Source of the DNA: Colwellia sp.
GTDB taxonomy: Bacteria > Pseudomonadota > Gammaproteobacteria > Enterobacterales > Alteromonadaceae
DNA length: 64,000 bases
Direction of reading: 5' to 3'
Assembly (NCBI GenBank): GCA_020630795.1
Contig: JAHDIK010000007.1
Location: 125,206-189,205 of the forward strand
In this document: piece after piece, positions 8,554-17,354 of the stretch
How the letters are laid out: each line of letters opens with the position of its first letter
Numbering within the stretch: position 1 is the stretch's first letter
Position numbers and translations under genes: made by a program
Notes under the pieces: model-generated
Told to the model about the DNA's origin: nothing
Seen by the model: only the letters and a program-made list of their open reading frames with translations
The model's database searches: none

Positions 8554-11232
8554 TTAAAGTGAACGTTTAACTTCTACTGTCTCAAATACTTCAATTTGGT
8601 CGCCAACACGAACGTCATTATAGTTCTTAACACCAATACCACATTCAGTACCGTTACGAACTTCTTGAACATCGTCTTTAAAACGACGTAGTGATTCAAG
8701 CTCACCTTCATATATAACAACGTTTTCACGAAGAACACGAATTGGTGCAGAACGTTTGATAATACCTTCAGTAACCATACAACCAGCAATTGCGCCAATT
8801 TTTGGTGACTTAAATACGTCACGTACTTCAGCAAGACCAATAATTTCTTGCTTGAACTCAGGAGCTAACATACCGCTCATTGCTTGCTTAACTTCGTCTA
8901 TCAATGCGTAAATTACACTGTAGTAACGTAAATCAATCTTTTCAGATTCAATTACCTTACGAGCAGCAGCATCAGCACGAACGTTAAAACCAACTACAAT
9001 GGCATTTGAAGCAGCGGCTAATGAAGCGTCAGTTTCTGTAATACCACCAACACCTGAACCAATAATTTTAACCTTAACTTCGTCAGTTGAAAGTTTAACT
9101 AATGAATCAGAAATCGCTTCAAGTGAACCTTGTACATCAGACTTAAGTACAACGTTAACTTCTGAGACGTCGCCTTCAGCCATGTTAGAGAACATGTTCT
9201 CAAGCTTAGATTTTTGTTGGCGAGCAAGCTTAACATCGCGGAACTTACCTTGACGGTATAACGCTACTTCACGCGCTTTCTTCTCATCTTTAACAACAGT
9301 TGCTTCATCACCTGATTGTGGAACACCACTTAAACCAAGTATTTCAACTGGAATTGAAGGGCCTGCTGTTTTTACTTCACGACCTAGCTCATCACGCATT
9401 GCACGAACACGACCATACTCTAAACCACAAAGCACAATATCACCTTGGTTCAGCGTACCTTCTTGAACAAGGATAGTTGCTACTGGGCCACGACCTTTAT
9501 CAAGTTTAGATTCTACAACAACACCGTTTGCCATTTTATCTACAACTGCGGTCAATTCTAAAACTTCTGACTGTAACAATATTGAATCAAGTAATTCATC
9601 AATACCTAAACCTGTTTTAGCAGAAACGTGACAGAATTGTACATCGCCACCCCACTCTTCAGATAAAACACCGTGCTGAGATAGTTCGCTCTTAACGCGC
9701 TCTGGATCAGCCGTTTCTTTATCCATTTTGTTTACAGCGATAATAATTGGCGCATCTGATGCTTTTGCATGTTGAATTGCTTCAATTGTTTGTGGCATTA
9801 CACCATCGTCAGCCGCAACAACGATAATAACGATATCTGTTGCTTTAGCACCACGAGAACGCATTGCAGTAAACGCTGCGTGACCAGGAGTATCTAAAAA
9901 CGTGATCATACCGTGACCCGTTTCTACGTGGTATGCACCAATGTGCTGTGTAATACCACCTGCTTCACCGTCAGCCACTTTAGCTTCACGAATGTGGTCA
10001 AGTAATGATGTTTTACCATGGTCGACGTGACCCATAATAGTAACAACTGGTGCTCGAGTAATTGATTCACCAGAATCACCACGATCAGACAATACAGCTT
10101 CTTCAAGAGCATTCTCTTTAACCAAGACTACTTCGCGCCCCATTTCTTCAGCAACAAGTGCAGCTGTTTCTTGGTCAATGACTTGGTTAATGGTTGCCAT
10201 AGCCCCCATTTTGAACATTGCTTTAACAACTTCCGCGCCTTTAATAGACATTTTGTTTGCTAATTCTGCAACGGAAATGGTTTCACCAATACGTACTTCT
10301 TGAAGCTTAGTTTCAACAGGCTTTTGGAAGCCATGTTTTAAGCTTTGAGGCGCAGATAATGTTTGCTTACCTTTACCACCACGACCGCCTTTAGCATTGC
10401 GATCTTGTTGGTTGTTTTTCTTCTTACGACGGCGGCGACCACCTTCGTCAGCAGAATCGCTTTTATCTTCAGCTTCTTGAGCGTATTTAGAAGAAGTTAA
10501 GTGAACAACCTCTTTTTCTTTCGCTTTACGTTCTGCTTCTTCTGCTTTCCAACGAGCTTCGTTTTCTTCAGCAAGTTTACGTGCAGCTTCAGCGGCAAGT
10601 TTAGCTTCTTCTTCAGCTTTAGCTGCAGCTTCTGCTTCTTGAATTAAACGAAGCTTTTTCGCTTCTTCGCTTTCAGCCGGCTTCGAAGGTGCTTTAGTTT
10701 CTTCAATATTTTTAGCTTTAGCTACGGCAGCAGCTTTTGCTTTATTTTCAGCTTCTTCTTTCGCTTTCGCTTTTGCTTCACGCTCAGCTTCTAGTTTAGC
10801 TGCAGCAGCGGCTCTAGCGTTTTCAGCTTCTTTAGCATCTGCAATTGCTTTCGCTTTAGCTTCTTCTTCAGCTTTAAGACGAGCTTCTTCTTCAGCTTTA
10901 GCAGCAGCTTCTGCCATTTGTTGTTCTTCAAGTTCACTACGTTTTACGTATGTGCGCTTTTTACGAACTTCAACATTCACTGACTTAGCTTTACTGCCAT
11001 GCCCAAGTGTTAACGTTGATTTCGTTTTACGATTCAATGTCATTTTACTTGGCTTAGCTGATGAATCATCACCATGCTGCTTTTTCAAATGCTCTAATAA
11101 TCTTTCTTTTTCTTCTTGCGAAATAGAATCCGTTACCGATTTTTTCACACCTGAATCAGCCAATTGGCTGATCAAGCGTTCCACCGGTGTACCGATTTCT
11201 TTGGCAAGTTCTTGTACTGTTACATCTGCCAT
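8554..11232 (-). CDS. infB: Translation initiation factor IF-2
   Basis: IF-2 is the GTPase that brings initiator tRNA to the 30S subunit and promotes subunit joining. The 892-residue protein begins with the IF2 N-terminal domain ([20 protein letters not shown]), followed by a long charged Ala/Glu/Lys helix (about residues 95-240) and an Arg/Gly-rich linker. The GTPase domain has G1 [16 protein letters not shown]3 DTPGHAAF and G4 NKMD, and the C-terminal domains bind fMet-tRNA. Length is close to that of E. coli IF-2 (890). It lies 21 bp downstream of nusA in the same operon. Confidence 0.98.
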   Translation of the reverse strand: MADVTVQELAKEIGTPVERLISQLADSGVKKSVTDSISQEEKERLLEHLKKQHGDDSSAKPSKMTLNRKTKSTLTLGHGSKAKSVNVEVRKKRTYVKRSELEEQQMAEAAAKAEEEARLKAEEEAKAKAIADAKEAENARAAAAAKLEAEREAKAKAKEEAENKAKAAAVAKAKNIEETKAPSKPAESEEAKKLRLIQEAEAAAKAEEEAKLAAEAARKLAEENEARWKAEEAERKAKEKEVVHLTSSKYAQEAEDKSDSADEGGRRRRKKKNNQQDRNAKGGRGGKGKQTLSAPQSLKHGFQKPVETKLQEVRIGETISVAELANKMSIKGAEVVKAMFKMGAMATINQVIDQETAALVAEEMGREVVLVKENALEEAVLSDRGDSGESITRAPVVTIMGHVDHGKTSLLDHIREAKVADGEAGGITQHIGAYHVETGHGMITFLDTPGHAAFTAMRSRGAKATDIVIIVVAADDGVMPQTIEAIQHAKASDAPIIIAVNKMDKETADPERVKSELSQHGVLSEEWGGDVQFCHVSAKTGLGIDELLDSILLQSEVLELTAVVDKMANGVVVESKLDKGRGPVATILVQEGTLNQGDIVLCGLEYGRVRAMRDELGREVKTAGPSIPVEILGLSGVPQSGDEATVVKDEKKAREVALYRQGKFRDVKLARQQKSKLENMFSNMAEGDVSEVNVVLKSDVQGSLEAISDSLVKLSTDEVKVKIIGSGVGGITETDASLAAASNAIVVGFNVRADAAARKVIESEKIDLRYYSVIYALIDEVKQAMSGMLAPEFKQEIIGLAEVRDVFKSPKIGAIAGCMVTEGIIKRSAPIRVLRENVVIYEGELESLRRFKDDVQEVRNGTECGIGVKNYNDVRVGDQIEVFETVEVKRSL

Positions 11233-11253
11233 CTATAATTTTCTCCCGGTGTT

Positions 11254-12753
11254 TTATTCTTCGTTAAACCAACAAATATTACGTGCAGCCATAATTAGCT
11301 CGCCCGCTTTGGTTTCATCTAATTCTTCAATATCTGATATTTCGTCTACACCTTGCTCTGCAAGGTCTTCAAGAGTAACAACACCTCTGCTTGCTAATAC
11401 AAATGCAAGGTGACGTTCTAAACCTTCTAGGTTTAATAAGTCTTCAGCAGGCTCTGCACCTTCAAGTGTTTCTTCACTTGCTAATGCTTGAGTAGTTAAC
11501 GCTTCTTTTGCTCTTGAACGAAGTTCTTCCACAATGTCTTCATCCATACCATCAATTTCTAACATTTCAGATACTGGAACGTAGGCAATCTCTTCTAAAG
11601 AGGTAAAACCTTCTTCACAAAGCATTGTTGCGAAATCTTCATCAAGGTCTAACTTATCAACAAATAATGTTAATACTTTATCGTTTTCTGCTTGGTGTTT
11701 TTCGTTCATGTCAGCAACAGTCATTACGTTCAATTCCCAGCCTGTTAATTGGCTAGCTAAACGAATATTTTGACCACTACGACCAATAGCCATTGCTAAA
11801 TTGTCTTCTTCAACAGCAATGTCCATTGTGTTTTTATCTTCATCAACAATAATTGATGCTACTTCGGCAGGTGCCATAGCGTTAATTACGTATTGAGCAG
11901 GGTTATCATCATATAAAACGATATCAACACGCTCACCACCTAATTCACTTGAAACGGCTTGTACACGTGAACCACGCATACCAACACACGCACCAACAGG
12001 GTCTATACGTTTATCGTTGCTCTTTACTGAAATTTTAGCTCTTGAACCTGGATCACGTGCAGCACCCTTAATTTCAAGCATTTCTTCGCCAATTTCAGGT
12101 ACTTCAACACGGAATAGCTCAACCAGCATTTCTGGTTTTGTACGACTTACAAATAATTGTGCGCCACGTGCTTCTGGCTTAATTTCGTATAATAAACCAC
12201 GGATACGATCGCCCGGACGGAATGTTTCACGAGGTAACATATCATCACGGTAAACAATAGCTTCTGCATTATTTCCTAAATCTAGAATAACGCTATCTCG
12301 GCTTGCCTTCTTTACTACACCCGTGATTATTTCACCAACTTGTTCTTGGTATGCATCAACAATTAAACCACGTTCTGCTTCACGAATTTTTTGAACAATA
12401 ACTTGCTTTGCTGTTTGTGTAGTTACACGGTCAAATTTAACGGATTCAATTTGTTCTTCAACAAAGTCGCCCGCTACTATATCTGGCTGTTCAAATTGAG
12501 CAGCTTCTAATGTAATTTCAGCATATGGATTTTCCATCGGCTGTTCTTCTGTTGGGTCTACAACTAACCAACGACGGAATGTATCAAATTCGCCTGATAT
12601 ACGGTCGATACAAACTCGAACCGAAATATCACCTTCATATTTCTTTTTGGTAGCGGTTTCTAAAGCCGTTTCCATTGCCTCAAAAATGCTTTCACGAGGT
12701 AATGCTTTTTCATTAGAAACAGCATCTACAACTAGTAATATCTCTTTACTCAT
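11254..12753 (-). CDS. nusA: Transcription termination/antitermination protein NusA
   Basis: NusA binds RNA polymerase and modulates pausing, intrinsic termination and rRNA antitermination. The 499-residue protein has the N-terminal RNAP-binding domain, an S1 domain (about residues 135-200, [20 protein letters not shown]), two KH domains ([14 protein letters not shown] and [17 protein letters not shown]) and two acidic C-terminal repeats. Carrying both repeats, and this length, match the E. coli form. It sits between rimP (43 bp upstream) and infB. NusA can itself influence the terminators in the leader of this operon. Confidence 0.98.
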   Translation of the reverse strand: MSKEILLVVDAVSNEKALPRESIFEAMETALETATKKKYEGDISVRVCIDRISGEFDTFRRWLVVDPTEEQPMENPYAEITLEAAQFEQPDIVAGDFVEEQIESVKFDRVTTQTAKQVIVQKIREAERGLIVDAYQEQVGEIITGVVKKASRDSVILDLGNNAEAIVYRDDMLPRETFRPGDRIRGLLYEIKPEARGAQLFVSRTKPEMLVELFRVEVPEIGEEMLEIKGAARDPGSRAKISVKSNDKRIDPVGACVGMRGSRVQAVSSELGGERVDIVLYDDNPAQYVINAMAPAEVASIIVDEDKNTMDIAVEEDNLAMAIGRSGQNIRLASQLTGWELNVMTVADMNEKHQAENDKVLTLFVDKLDLDEDFATMLCEEGFTSLEEIAYVPVSEMLEIDGMDEDIVEELRSRAKEALTTQALASEETLEGAEPAEDLLNLEGLERHLAFVLASRGVVTLEDLAEQGVDEISDIEELDETKAGELIMAARNICWFNEE

Positions 12754-12796
12754 GCTACTTAGCCTTTATTATCTAAATTAATAGTAAAAATTATCG

Positions 12797-13252
12797 TTAA
12801 AATTTCGGAACAAGGTTTGCTTTGTCAACGTTGCTAATAACTAGCTCGTAATCTTGTCCGTCCACTACCATTATTAATGTATCGTTTTCGATAGCCTCTA
12901 ACGTCCCTTTAAACTTGCGTCGCCCATTTAAAGGCATTGATAATTTAACTGTAATAGTTTCACCAATAACGGCTTCAAAGTGAGACAAATCAAATAAAGG
13001 TCTATCTAAGCCAGGTGATGAAACTTCTAAATTATATTCAGAGCTAATTGGATCTTCTACGTCCAATATTGCACTTACTTGACGGCTAACTTCTGCGCAA
13101 TCATCAACGTTAATGCCATTTTCATGTTCAATAAACAAACGCAAAATAGAGTTATTGCCCGCACTTATAAACTCAATACCTAGCAACTCTTTACCTACAC
13201 CTTCTACGGCAGGTCGTAACATATCAGTTAACTTTTGCTCAAATTTAGCCAA
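12797..13252 (-). CDS. rimP: Ribosome maturation factor RimP
   Basis: RimP assists 30S subunit maturation. The 151 residues show the family motifs LGIEFISAGNNSILRLFIE, the CAEVSRQVSAILDVEDPI stretch and the VSSPGLDRPLF signature. The start is TTG at 13252, set by GGAG 8 bases upstream; no in-frame ATG or GTG lies nearby. It is the first gene of the rimP-nusA-infB operon, behind a leader of about 230 bases with two intrinsic terminators. Confidence 0.96.
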   Translation of the reverse strand: MAKFEQKLTDMLRPAVEGVGKELLGIEFISAGNNSILRLFIEHENGINVDDCAEVSRQVSAILDVEDPISSEYNLEVSSPGLDRPLFDLSHFEAVIGETITVKLSMPLNGRRKFKGTLEAIENDTLIMVVDGQDYELVISNVDKANLVPKF

Positions 13253-13267
13253 TCACTTTCTCCAGAA

Positions 13268-13291
13268 ACAAAAAAAGGGCATGAAGCCCAT
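13268..13291 (-). terminator. Second leader terminator upstream of rimP
   Basis: On the minus strand GGGC-TTCAT-GCCC is followed by a run of seven T. It ends about 16 bases before the rimP start codon, so operon transcripts from the promoter at 13489-13517 must pass it. Confidence 0.75.
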
Positions 13292-13340
13292 TGTTAAAAC
13301 ATTTATATACGTAATTTAGCGTTAAACTAATCATTCACGT

Positions 13341-13366
13341 ACAAAAAAGCCCCAATTGAGGGGCCC
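13341..13366 (-). terminator. First leader terminator, 3' end of the rimP leader RNA
   Basis: On the minus strand GCCCC-TCAATT-GGGGC is followed by six T (A run at 13343-13348). It follows three other predicted stems and would release an RNA of about 140 bases. Confidence 0.75.
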
Positions 13367-13482
13367 ACAATTCACTAAACCCTCTGTACCAATTCCTTAA
13401 ACAAGGTATTGGGTATAGTGGTTAATAATTACCGTTTATATTTAACAGTAACTACTTTAGTGAAAACCACCATACTTAAGCT
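13343..13482 (-). ncRNA. Structured rimP leader RNA / candidate attenuator
   Basis: Three stems precede the terminator. P1 pairs 13467-13475 with 13413-13421 (one G-U). Inside it P2 pairs 13444-13451 with 13429-13436 (one G-U). P3 pairs 13403-13412 with 13389-13398 (one mismatch). With the strong promoter upstream and two terminators, this looks like an attenuating leader or a short RNA made in its own right. A rimP leader attenuator family has been described in gammaproteobacteria; membership here is inferred from position and terminator, not from alignment. Many relatives have a tRNA-Met gene in this place, and none is visible here. Confidence 0.55.
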
Positions 13483-13488
13483 GCGTCA

Positions 13489-13517
13489 ATTATATAGTTC
13501 CTACTAACTAAGCGCAA
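13489..13517 (-). promoter_or_regulatory. Sigma-70 promoter of the rimP-nusA-infB operon
   Basis: TTGCGC (13517-13512) and a perfect TATAAT (13494-13489) are 17 bases apart on the minus strand. Initiation would fall near 13482, followed by a GC-containing discriminator. The remainder of the gap up to the csrD-like gene at 13711 is AT-rich with nothing else clear. Confidence 0.65.
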
Positions 13518-13710
13518 GTTGTTTTCTAGTGAATTCCGTTAAAAGTAATGTATGAAACAAACGTCAAAAATTCGATACTAACGTACTTAAAACGTAATAT
13601 TTTTTTACTAATTTGCTGCAACATCAAATTAGTATATTTACATCTAACATGATATAAATAGCGTGTAAAAAATTTATTGACTGTTTGTTACTGGAGCTAG
13701 CACAAATATT

Positions 13711-15654
13711 ATGTATTCATTTTCTCAATTATTGCTACGGAATTGCATCTTAGGGATCGTTTTTTCATTAATCGTTGTACTCTTTTCAATCTTATCTATT
13801 TCAAAGTATTTAGAAATTAAACAGAGTGAACATTCAAAAGTTATCCAAGAACAATCATTTCTTTTAGAAAATTCAGATAGCAAAAATGTTGCTACTAACG
13901 ATAAGCCAACTGAAATTGAATCAGCGCCATCTGCTATTCAAGTTGAACAGTTTATCCATACGTTACAGGCCGCGCAAAACTACACAATTTTAAAAGTAGA
14001 AAGTAAACAGGCTGACGTTATATACAACTCGACAAATCCTGCGCCAAATTCAAACTTTATCTTGCCTTATACTTCGCCTAAGCCAAATCAAACGACGTTA
14101 GGTGCAACAAGTTTAACGGTAACTTACCAGTTAGACTTTACAGAACAGTCAGATTTAATTGTTAAAATATTATCTTTAGTGATTGGTTTATCATTTATTT
14201 TTATCGTAATTGCGAGTGTTTTAAGTACGTATAGCTACAAAAGTACGCTAAAGAAATTAGGTAACTCACTGAAAGCAGAAATAGAGAAGTCGTTTTCTTC
14301 AGAAGAAGAAGTAGCTCCTGCGCTGCCAACCCCAGAATTAAACAACACGTTAACCGATATTAAAAAGCTCATTCACTCTCATACCAGTAACGCTTCAGTA
14401 TTAGAGAAAAAAGCCTATTTAGAACCGGTAACCCAATTAAGTAATCGTGGCAGATTTGTTCAATACTTTGAAAACCAAGTAACGAACAACACTGTTAAAT
14501 TTGGTGTTTTATCAATAACACGCTGTTCAGAATTACAAACTATCAACCAAATACATGGTTACAATGCGGGCGATACGTATATATGTGGTGTTGCAGATAT
14601 TATGAAAGCCGCCATTACAAAATTCCAAGGCGCTCAATTATTTAGACTAAACAGTTCTGATTTTGCGACAATATTGCCTAACACCACAATCAAAGGTGCC
14701 GAAGGTTTCGCAACGCAATTAACTGAAAAGTTTAATAGTTTACAGCAAGTCTCAGACTTAGATTCTGTAGCCTACACTGGGTTAGTTTATTTTGAAAAAG
14801 ATAAGCCACTAGGTGAGCTTTTGGCTTTAGCAGATACAGGCATTAGTATTGCGCAAACGCAACAAACTAACTCGTGGCATTCTCAAACTGACTCTGACAT
14901 GTTGGAAAACTCTAGTGCAAGTTACGGAAATCAAAACTGGCGCCAAGAAATAGATAACGTTATTGAAAACCAACGTATTACTCTATTGTTCCAACCAATC
15001 AAACCGTCTAGCAGAAATGCTAAAGTATACGGTGAAGTATTAGCGCGTTTCTTGAATTCAAATGATGAAATGCTCCCTACAGCGTCATTTGTTGCCATGG
15101 CTGAAAAGCTAGATAAAATTGTAGCAATTGACAAAATGATTATTGAGAAAGTCATAACTGAAATTTCTCATAAAAACCTACAAGACTCTTCGTTTGGTAT
15201 TAACATAAGTACAAGAAGTATTCACGATGAGCACTTCTTAATTTGGTTAGAGCGTCGTTTGTTAAGAGATACTGCAATTGCGTCTAAGTTAATATTTGAA
15301 ATCACAGAATACGGCTTACAGCAAAACATTAAAACCAGTAAACGTTTTATTGACATGATACACAGAGCTGGGTCGAAAGTGACCGTAGAAAGGTTTGGCG
15401 TAAGCTTAACTTCATTCAAGTTCTTCAAAGACTTGAAGCCAGACTTTATTAAAATGGATAGTACTTATACTCGTGATATTGACGAAGATAAGAATAACCA
15501 ATACTTCTTGAAACTTATGGTAGACTTAGCGCACCGCCTAAGTATTTTAGTGCTTGCTGAAAGCGTAGAAAGCCAAGAAGAAAAATTCGCCCTAGAGAAG
15601 CTGTTTATAGACGGTTGCCAAGGGTTTTATATAGGTAAACCTCTTCCATTATAA
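13711..15654 (+). CDS. csrD: CsrD-like regulator with degenerate GGDEF and EAL domains
   Basis: This 647-residue protein has two transmembrane segments (about residues 8-30 and 150-172) around a periplasmic domain, then a GGDEF-like domain and an EAL-like domain (about residues 400-647). Both enzymatic signatures are lost: the GGDEF loop reads LNSSDFATILP and the EAL position reads GEVLARF. E. coli CsrD has the same build, almost the same length (646) and similar substitutions (HRSDF and ELM). It does not turn over cyclic di-GMP but directs RNase E to the sRNAs CsrB and CsrC. I infer a CsrD-type role; an MshH-like name is also used for such proteins. A GNAT gene begins 1 bp after the stop. 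Confidence 0.65.
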   Translation: MYSFSQLLLRNCILGIVFSLIVVLFSILSISKYLEIKQSEHSKVIQEQSFLLENSDSKNVATNDKPTEIESAPSAIQVEQFIHTLQAAQNYTILKVESKQADVIYNSTNPAPNSNFILPYTSPKPNQTTLGATSLTVTYQLDFTEQSDLIVKILSLVIGLSFIFIVIASVLSTYSYKSTLKKLGNSLKAEIEKSFSSEEEVAPALPTPELNNTLTDIKKLIHSHTSNASVLEKKAYLEPVTQLSNRGRFVQYFENQVTNNTVKFGVLSITRCSELQTINQIHGYNAGDTYICGVADIMKAAITKFQGAQLFRLNSSDFATILPNTTIKGAEGFATQLTEKFNSLQQVSDLDSVAYTGLVYFEKDKPLGELLALADTGISIAQTQQTNSWHSQTDSDMLENSSASYGNQNWRQEIDNVIENQRITLLFQPIKPSSRNAKVYGEVLARFLNSNDEMLPTASFVAMAEKLDKIVAIDKMIIEKVITEISHKNLQDSSFGINISTRSIHDEHFLIWLERRLLRDTAIASKLIFEITEYGLQQNIKTSKRFIDMIHRAGSKVTVERFGVSLTSFKFFKDLKPDFIKMDSTYTRDIDEDKNNQYFLKLMVDLAHRLSILVLAESVESQEEKFALEKLFIDGCQGFYIGKPLPL

Positions 15655-15655
15655 A

Positions 15656-16093
15656 ATGAATAACTTTTATGTAAGTGACGATAAATCACACTTAAACATT
15701 GAATTAATTCATGCATTTTTAACACGTAGCTACTGGGCAAAAAACATCTCGTTAGCTACGGTTAAAAAATCAATTGAGCACTCCCTCTGCTTTGGTATTT
15801 ATGCCGTTGAGCACCAACAAGTTGGCTTTGCTAGAGTTATTACGGATCAAGCAACATTTGCGTATTTATCTGATGTGTTTGTATTGGAAGAATATCGAGG
15901 ACAAGGTTTAAGCAAACAACTTATTCAGTATGTGCAACAACATGCTGAACTTCAACATTTAAGACGCATAGTTTTAGCTACTTCAGACGCCCACACATTA
16001 TATGAACAATTTGGTTTTGAACCGCTAAATTCCCCTACAAATTTTATGGAAATTTGGCAGCCAAATATATATCAAGCTCCTAATAAACCTTAA
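15656..16093 (+). CDS. GNAT family N-acetyltransferase
   Basis: The 145-residue protein has the GNAT fold motifs: FARVITDQATFAYLSDVFV (beta strands 4-5) and the acetyl-CoA pyrophosphate loop EEYRGQGLSKQL, then IVLATSDAHTLYEQFGF. It is a cytoplasmic acetyltransferase of unknown substrate, probably a small molecule because it is so short. Its ATG lies 1 bp after the csrD-like stop, so the two are probably translated together, but no functional link is evident. Confidence 0.9.
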   Translation: MNNFYVSDDKSHLNIELIHAFLTRSYWAKNISLATVKKSIEHSLCFGIYAVEHQQVGFARVITDQATFAYLSDVFVLEEYRGQGLSKQLIQYVQQHAELQHLRRIVLATSDAHTLYEQFGFEPLNSPTNFMEIWQPNIYQAPNKP

Positions 16094-16210
16094 ATATTCA
16101 ACTGATCCAAAAACTTTACAGATATGAGCTGCACCAACTAATCAACTAGTTGTTTATTGCATGATAAAAACGGATAATAGTCTTCATATAAATATCAATA
16201 CATGCACTCA

Positions 16211-16792
16211 ATGTCTGAATATCTCATATTGTTAGTTGGTACGGTTTTAGTAAATAACTTCGTACTCGTAAATTTCTTAGGTTTGTGCCCTTTCATGGGG
16301 GTTTCTTCACGTACAGAAACAGCTATAGGCATGGCGTATGCTACAACCTTTGTTATGACCCTCGCTTCATTGTTGAGCTATATTGTAAATACCTACATCT
16401 TAAGCCCTCTAGGGCTTGAATACCTTACTACAATGGCGTTTATTCTCGTTATTGCAGTCGTAGTTCAATTTACAGAGATGGTTGTTCACAAAACAAGTGC
16501 GAATTTATATCGACTATTAGGAATATTTCTTCCATTAATTACCACTAACTGTGCAGTATTAGGCGTAGCAATTATCAACATGAACGAAAACCATAACTTT
16601 TTTGAATCGATTATTTATGGCTTTGGTGCATCTGTTGGTTTTTCATTAGTATTAATTATGTTTTCTGCCATGAGAGAAAAGCTTGCCAATGCAGACGTAC
16701 CCTCTCCTTTTAAAGGCTCAGCAATCGCCATGATTACTGCGGGTTTAATGTCTTTAGCATTTATGGGCTTTACAGGGCTGGTTAAATTTTAA
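16211..16792 (+). CDS. rnfA: Rnf electron transport complex subunit A
   Basis: RnfA is an integral membrane subunit of the Rnf complex, which couples electron transfer between ferredoxin and NAD to ion movement; in E. coli the complex (Rsx) also reduces SoxR. The 193-residue protein has six transmembrane segments and the conserved [18 protein letters not shown] and [11 protein letters not shown] loops, whose Cys residues bind an iron centre in this family. I chose the ATG at 16211 ([11 protein letters not shown]) because it gives the E. coli length of 193; a second ATG lies three codons upstream. First gene of rnfABCDGE. Confidence 0.97.
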   Translation: MSEYLILLVGTVLVNNFVLVNFLGLCPFMGVSSRTETAIGMAYATTFVMTLASLLSYIVNTYILSPLGLEYLTTMAFILVIAVVVQFTEMVVHKTSANLYRLLGIFLPLITTNCAVLGVAIINMNENHNFFESIIYGFGASVGFSLVLIMFSAMREKLANADVPSPFKGSAIAMITAGLMSLAFMGFTGLVKF

Positions 16793-17346
16793 TGACTATT
16801 TTAATTGCAGTTTTAGTCTTAGGCACAATTTCATTACTATTTGGCGCCCTACTCGGATATGCCTCAGTTAGATTTAAAGTTGAAGGTGATCCATTAGCAG
16901 AGCAAATAGATGACCTGCTTCCTCAAACTCAATGTGGACAATGTGGTTATCCTGGTTGTAAACCATACGCCGAAGCCGTAGCTAATGGCGAAGCAATAAA
17001 TAAATGCGCTCCCGGTGGCGAAGACACGATTAAGAAAATGGCTGATTTACTTGGCGTGGAAGTACAACCGTTAGATGGCAATCACGAAGTTGATAACACG
17101 CCCAAAGTCGCTTTTATTATTGAAGAAGACTGCATCGGCTGCACTAAATGTATTCAAGCATGCCCTGTTGACGCCATTATCGGCACAACAAAACAAATGC
17201 ACACTGTAATTGTTGATGAATGTACAGGATGTGACCTATGTGTTGCACCTTGCCCTGTTGATTGTATTGAAATGAAACCAATAGAAACAACAAAACAAAG
17301 CTGGCAGTGGGACATAAACAGCATTTCAGTAAAACAAATTGATTAG
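16792..17346 (+). CDS. rnfB: Rnf electron transport complex subunit B (ferredoxin-like)
   Basis: The 184-residue protein has an N-terminal membrane anchor (residues about 3-24), a 4Fe-4S domain with [15 protein letters not shown], and two ferredoxin-type clusters ([16 protein letters not shown] and [18 protein letters not shown]). It is taken to be the entry point for ferredoxin electrons. Its start overlaps the rnfA stop by one base. Confidence 0.97.
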   Translation: MTILIAVLVLGTISLLFGALLGYASVRFKVEGDPLAEQIDDLLPQTQCGQCGYPGCKPYAEAVANGEAINKCAPGGEDTIKKMADLLGVEVQPLDGNHEVDNTPKVAFIIEEDCIGCTKCIQACPVDAIIGTTKQMHTVIVDECTGCDLCVAPCPVDCIEMKPIETTKQSWQWDINSISVKQID

Positions 17347-17354
17347 GTAAATTC

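Noticed and set aside
10952..11413. Plus-strand open frame of 153 codons opposite infB/nusA
   Set aside because: It lies across the junction of two well-supported genes on the other strand and has no recognisable domain.
13361..13560. Possible tRNA-Met ahead of rimP
   Set aside because: I looked for a T-loop (GGTTCAAATCC type), CCA end and acceptor pairing and found none; the stems fit a leader RNA instead.
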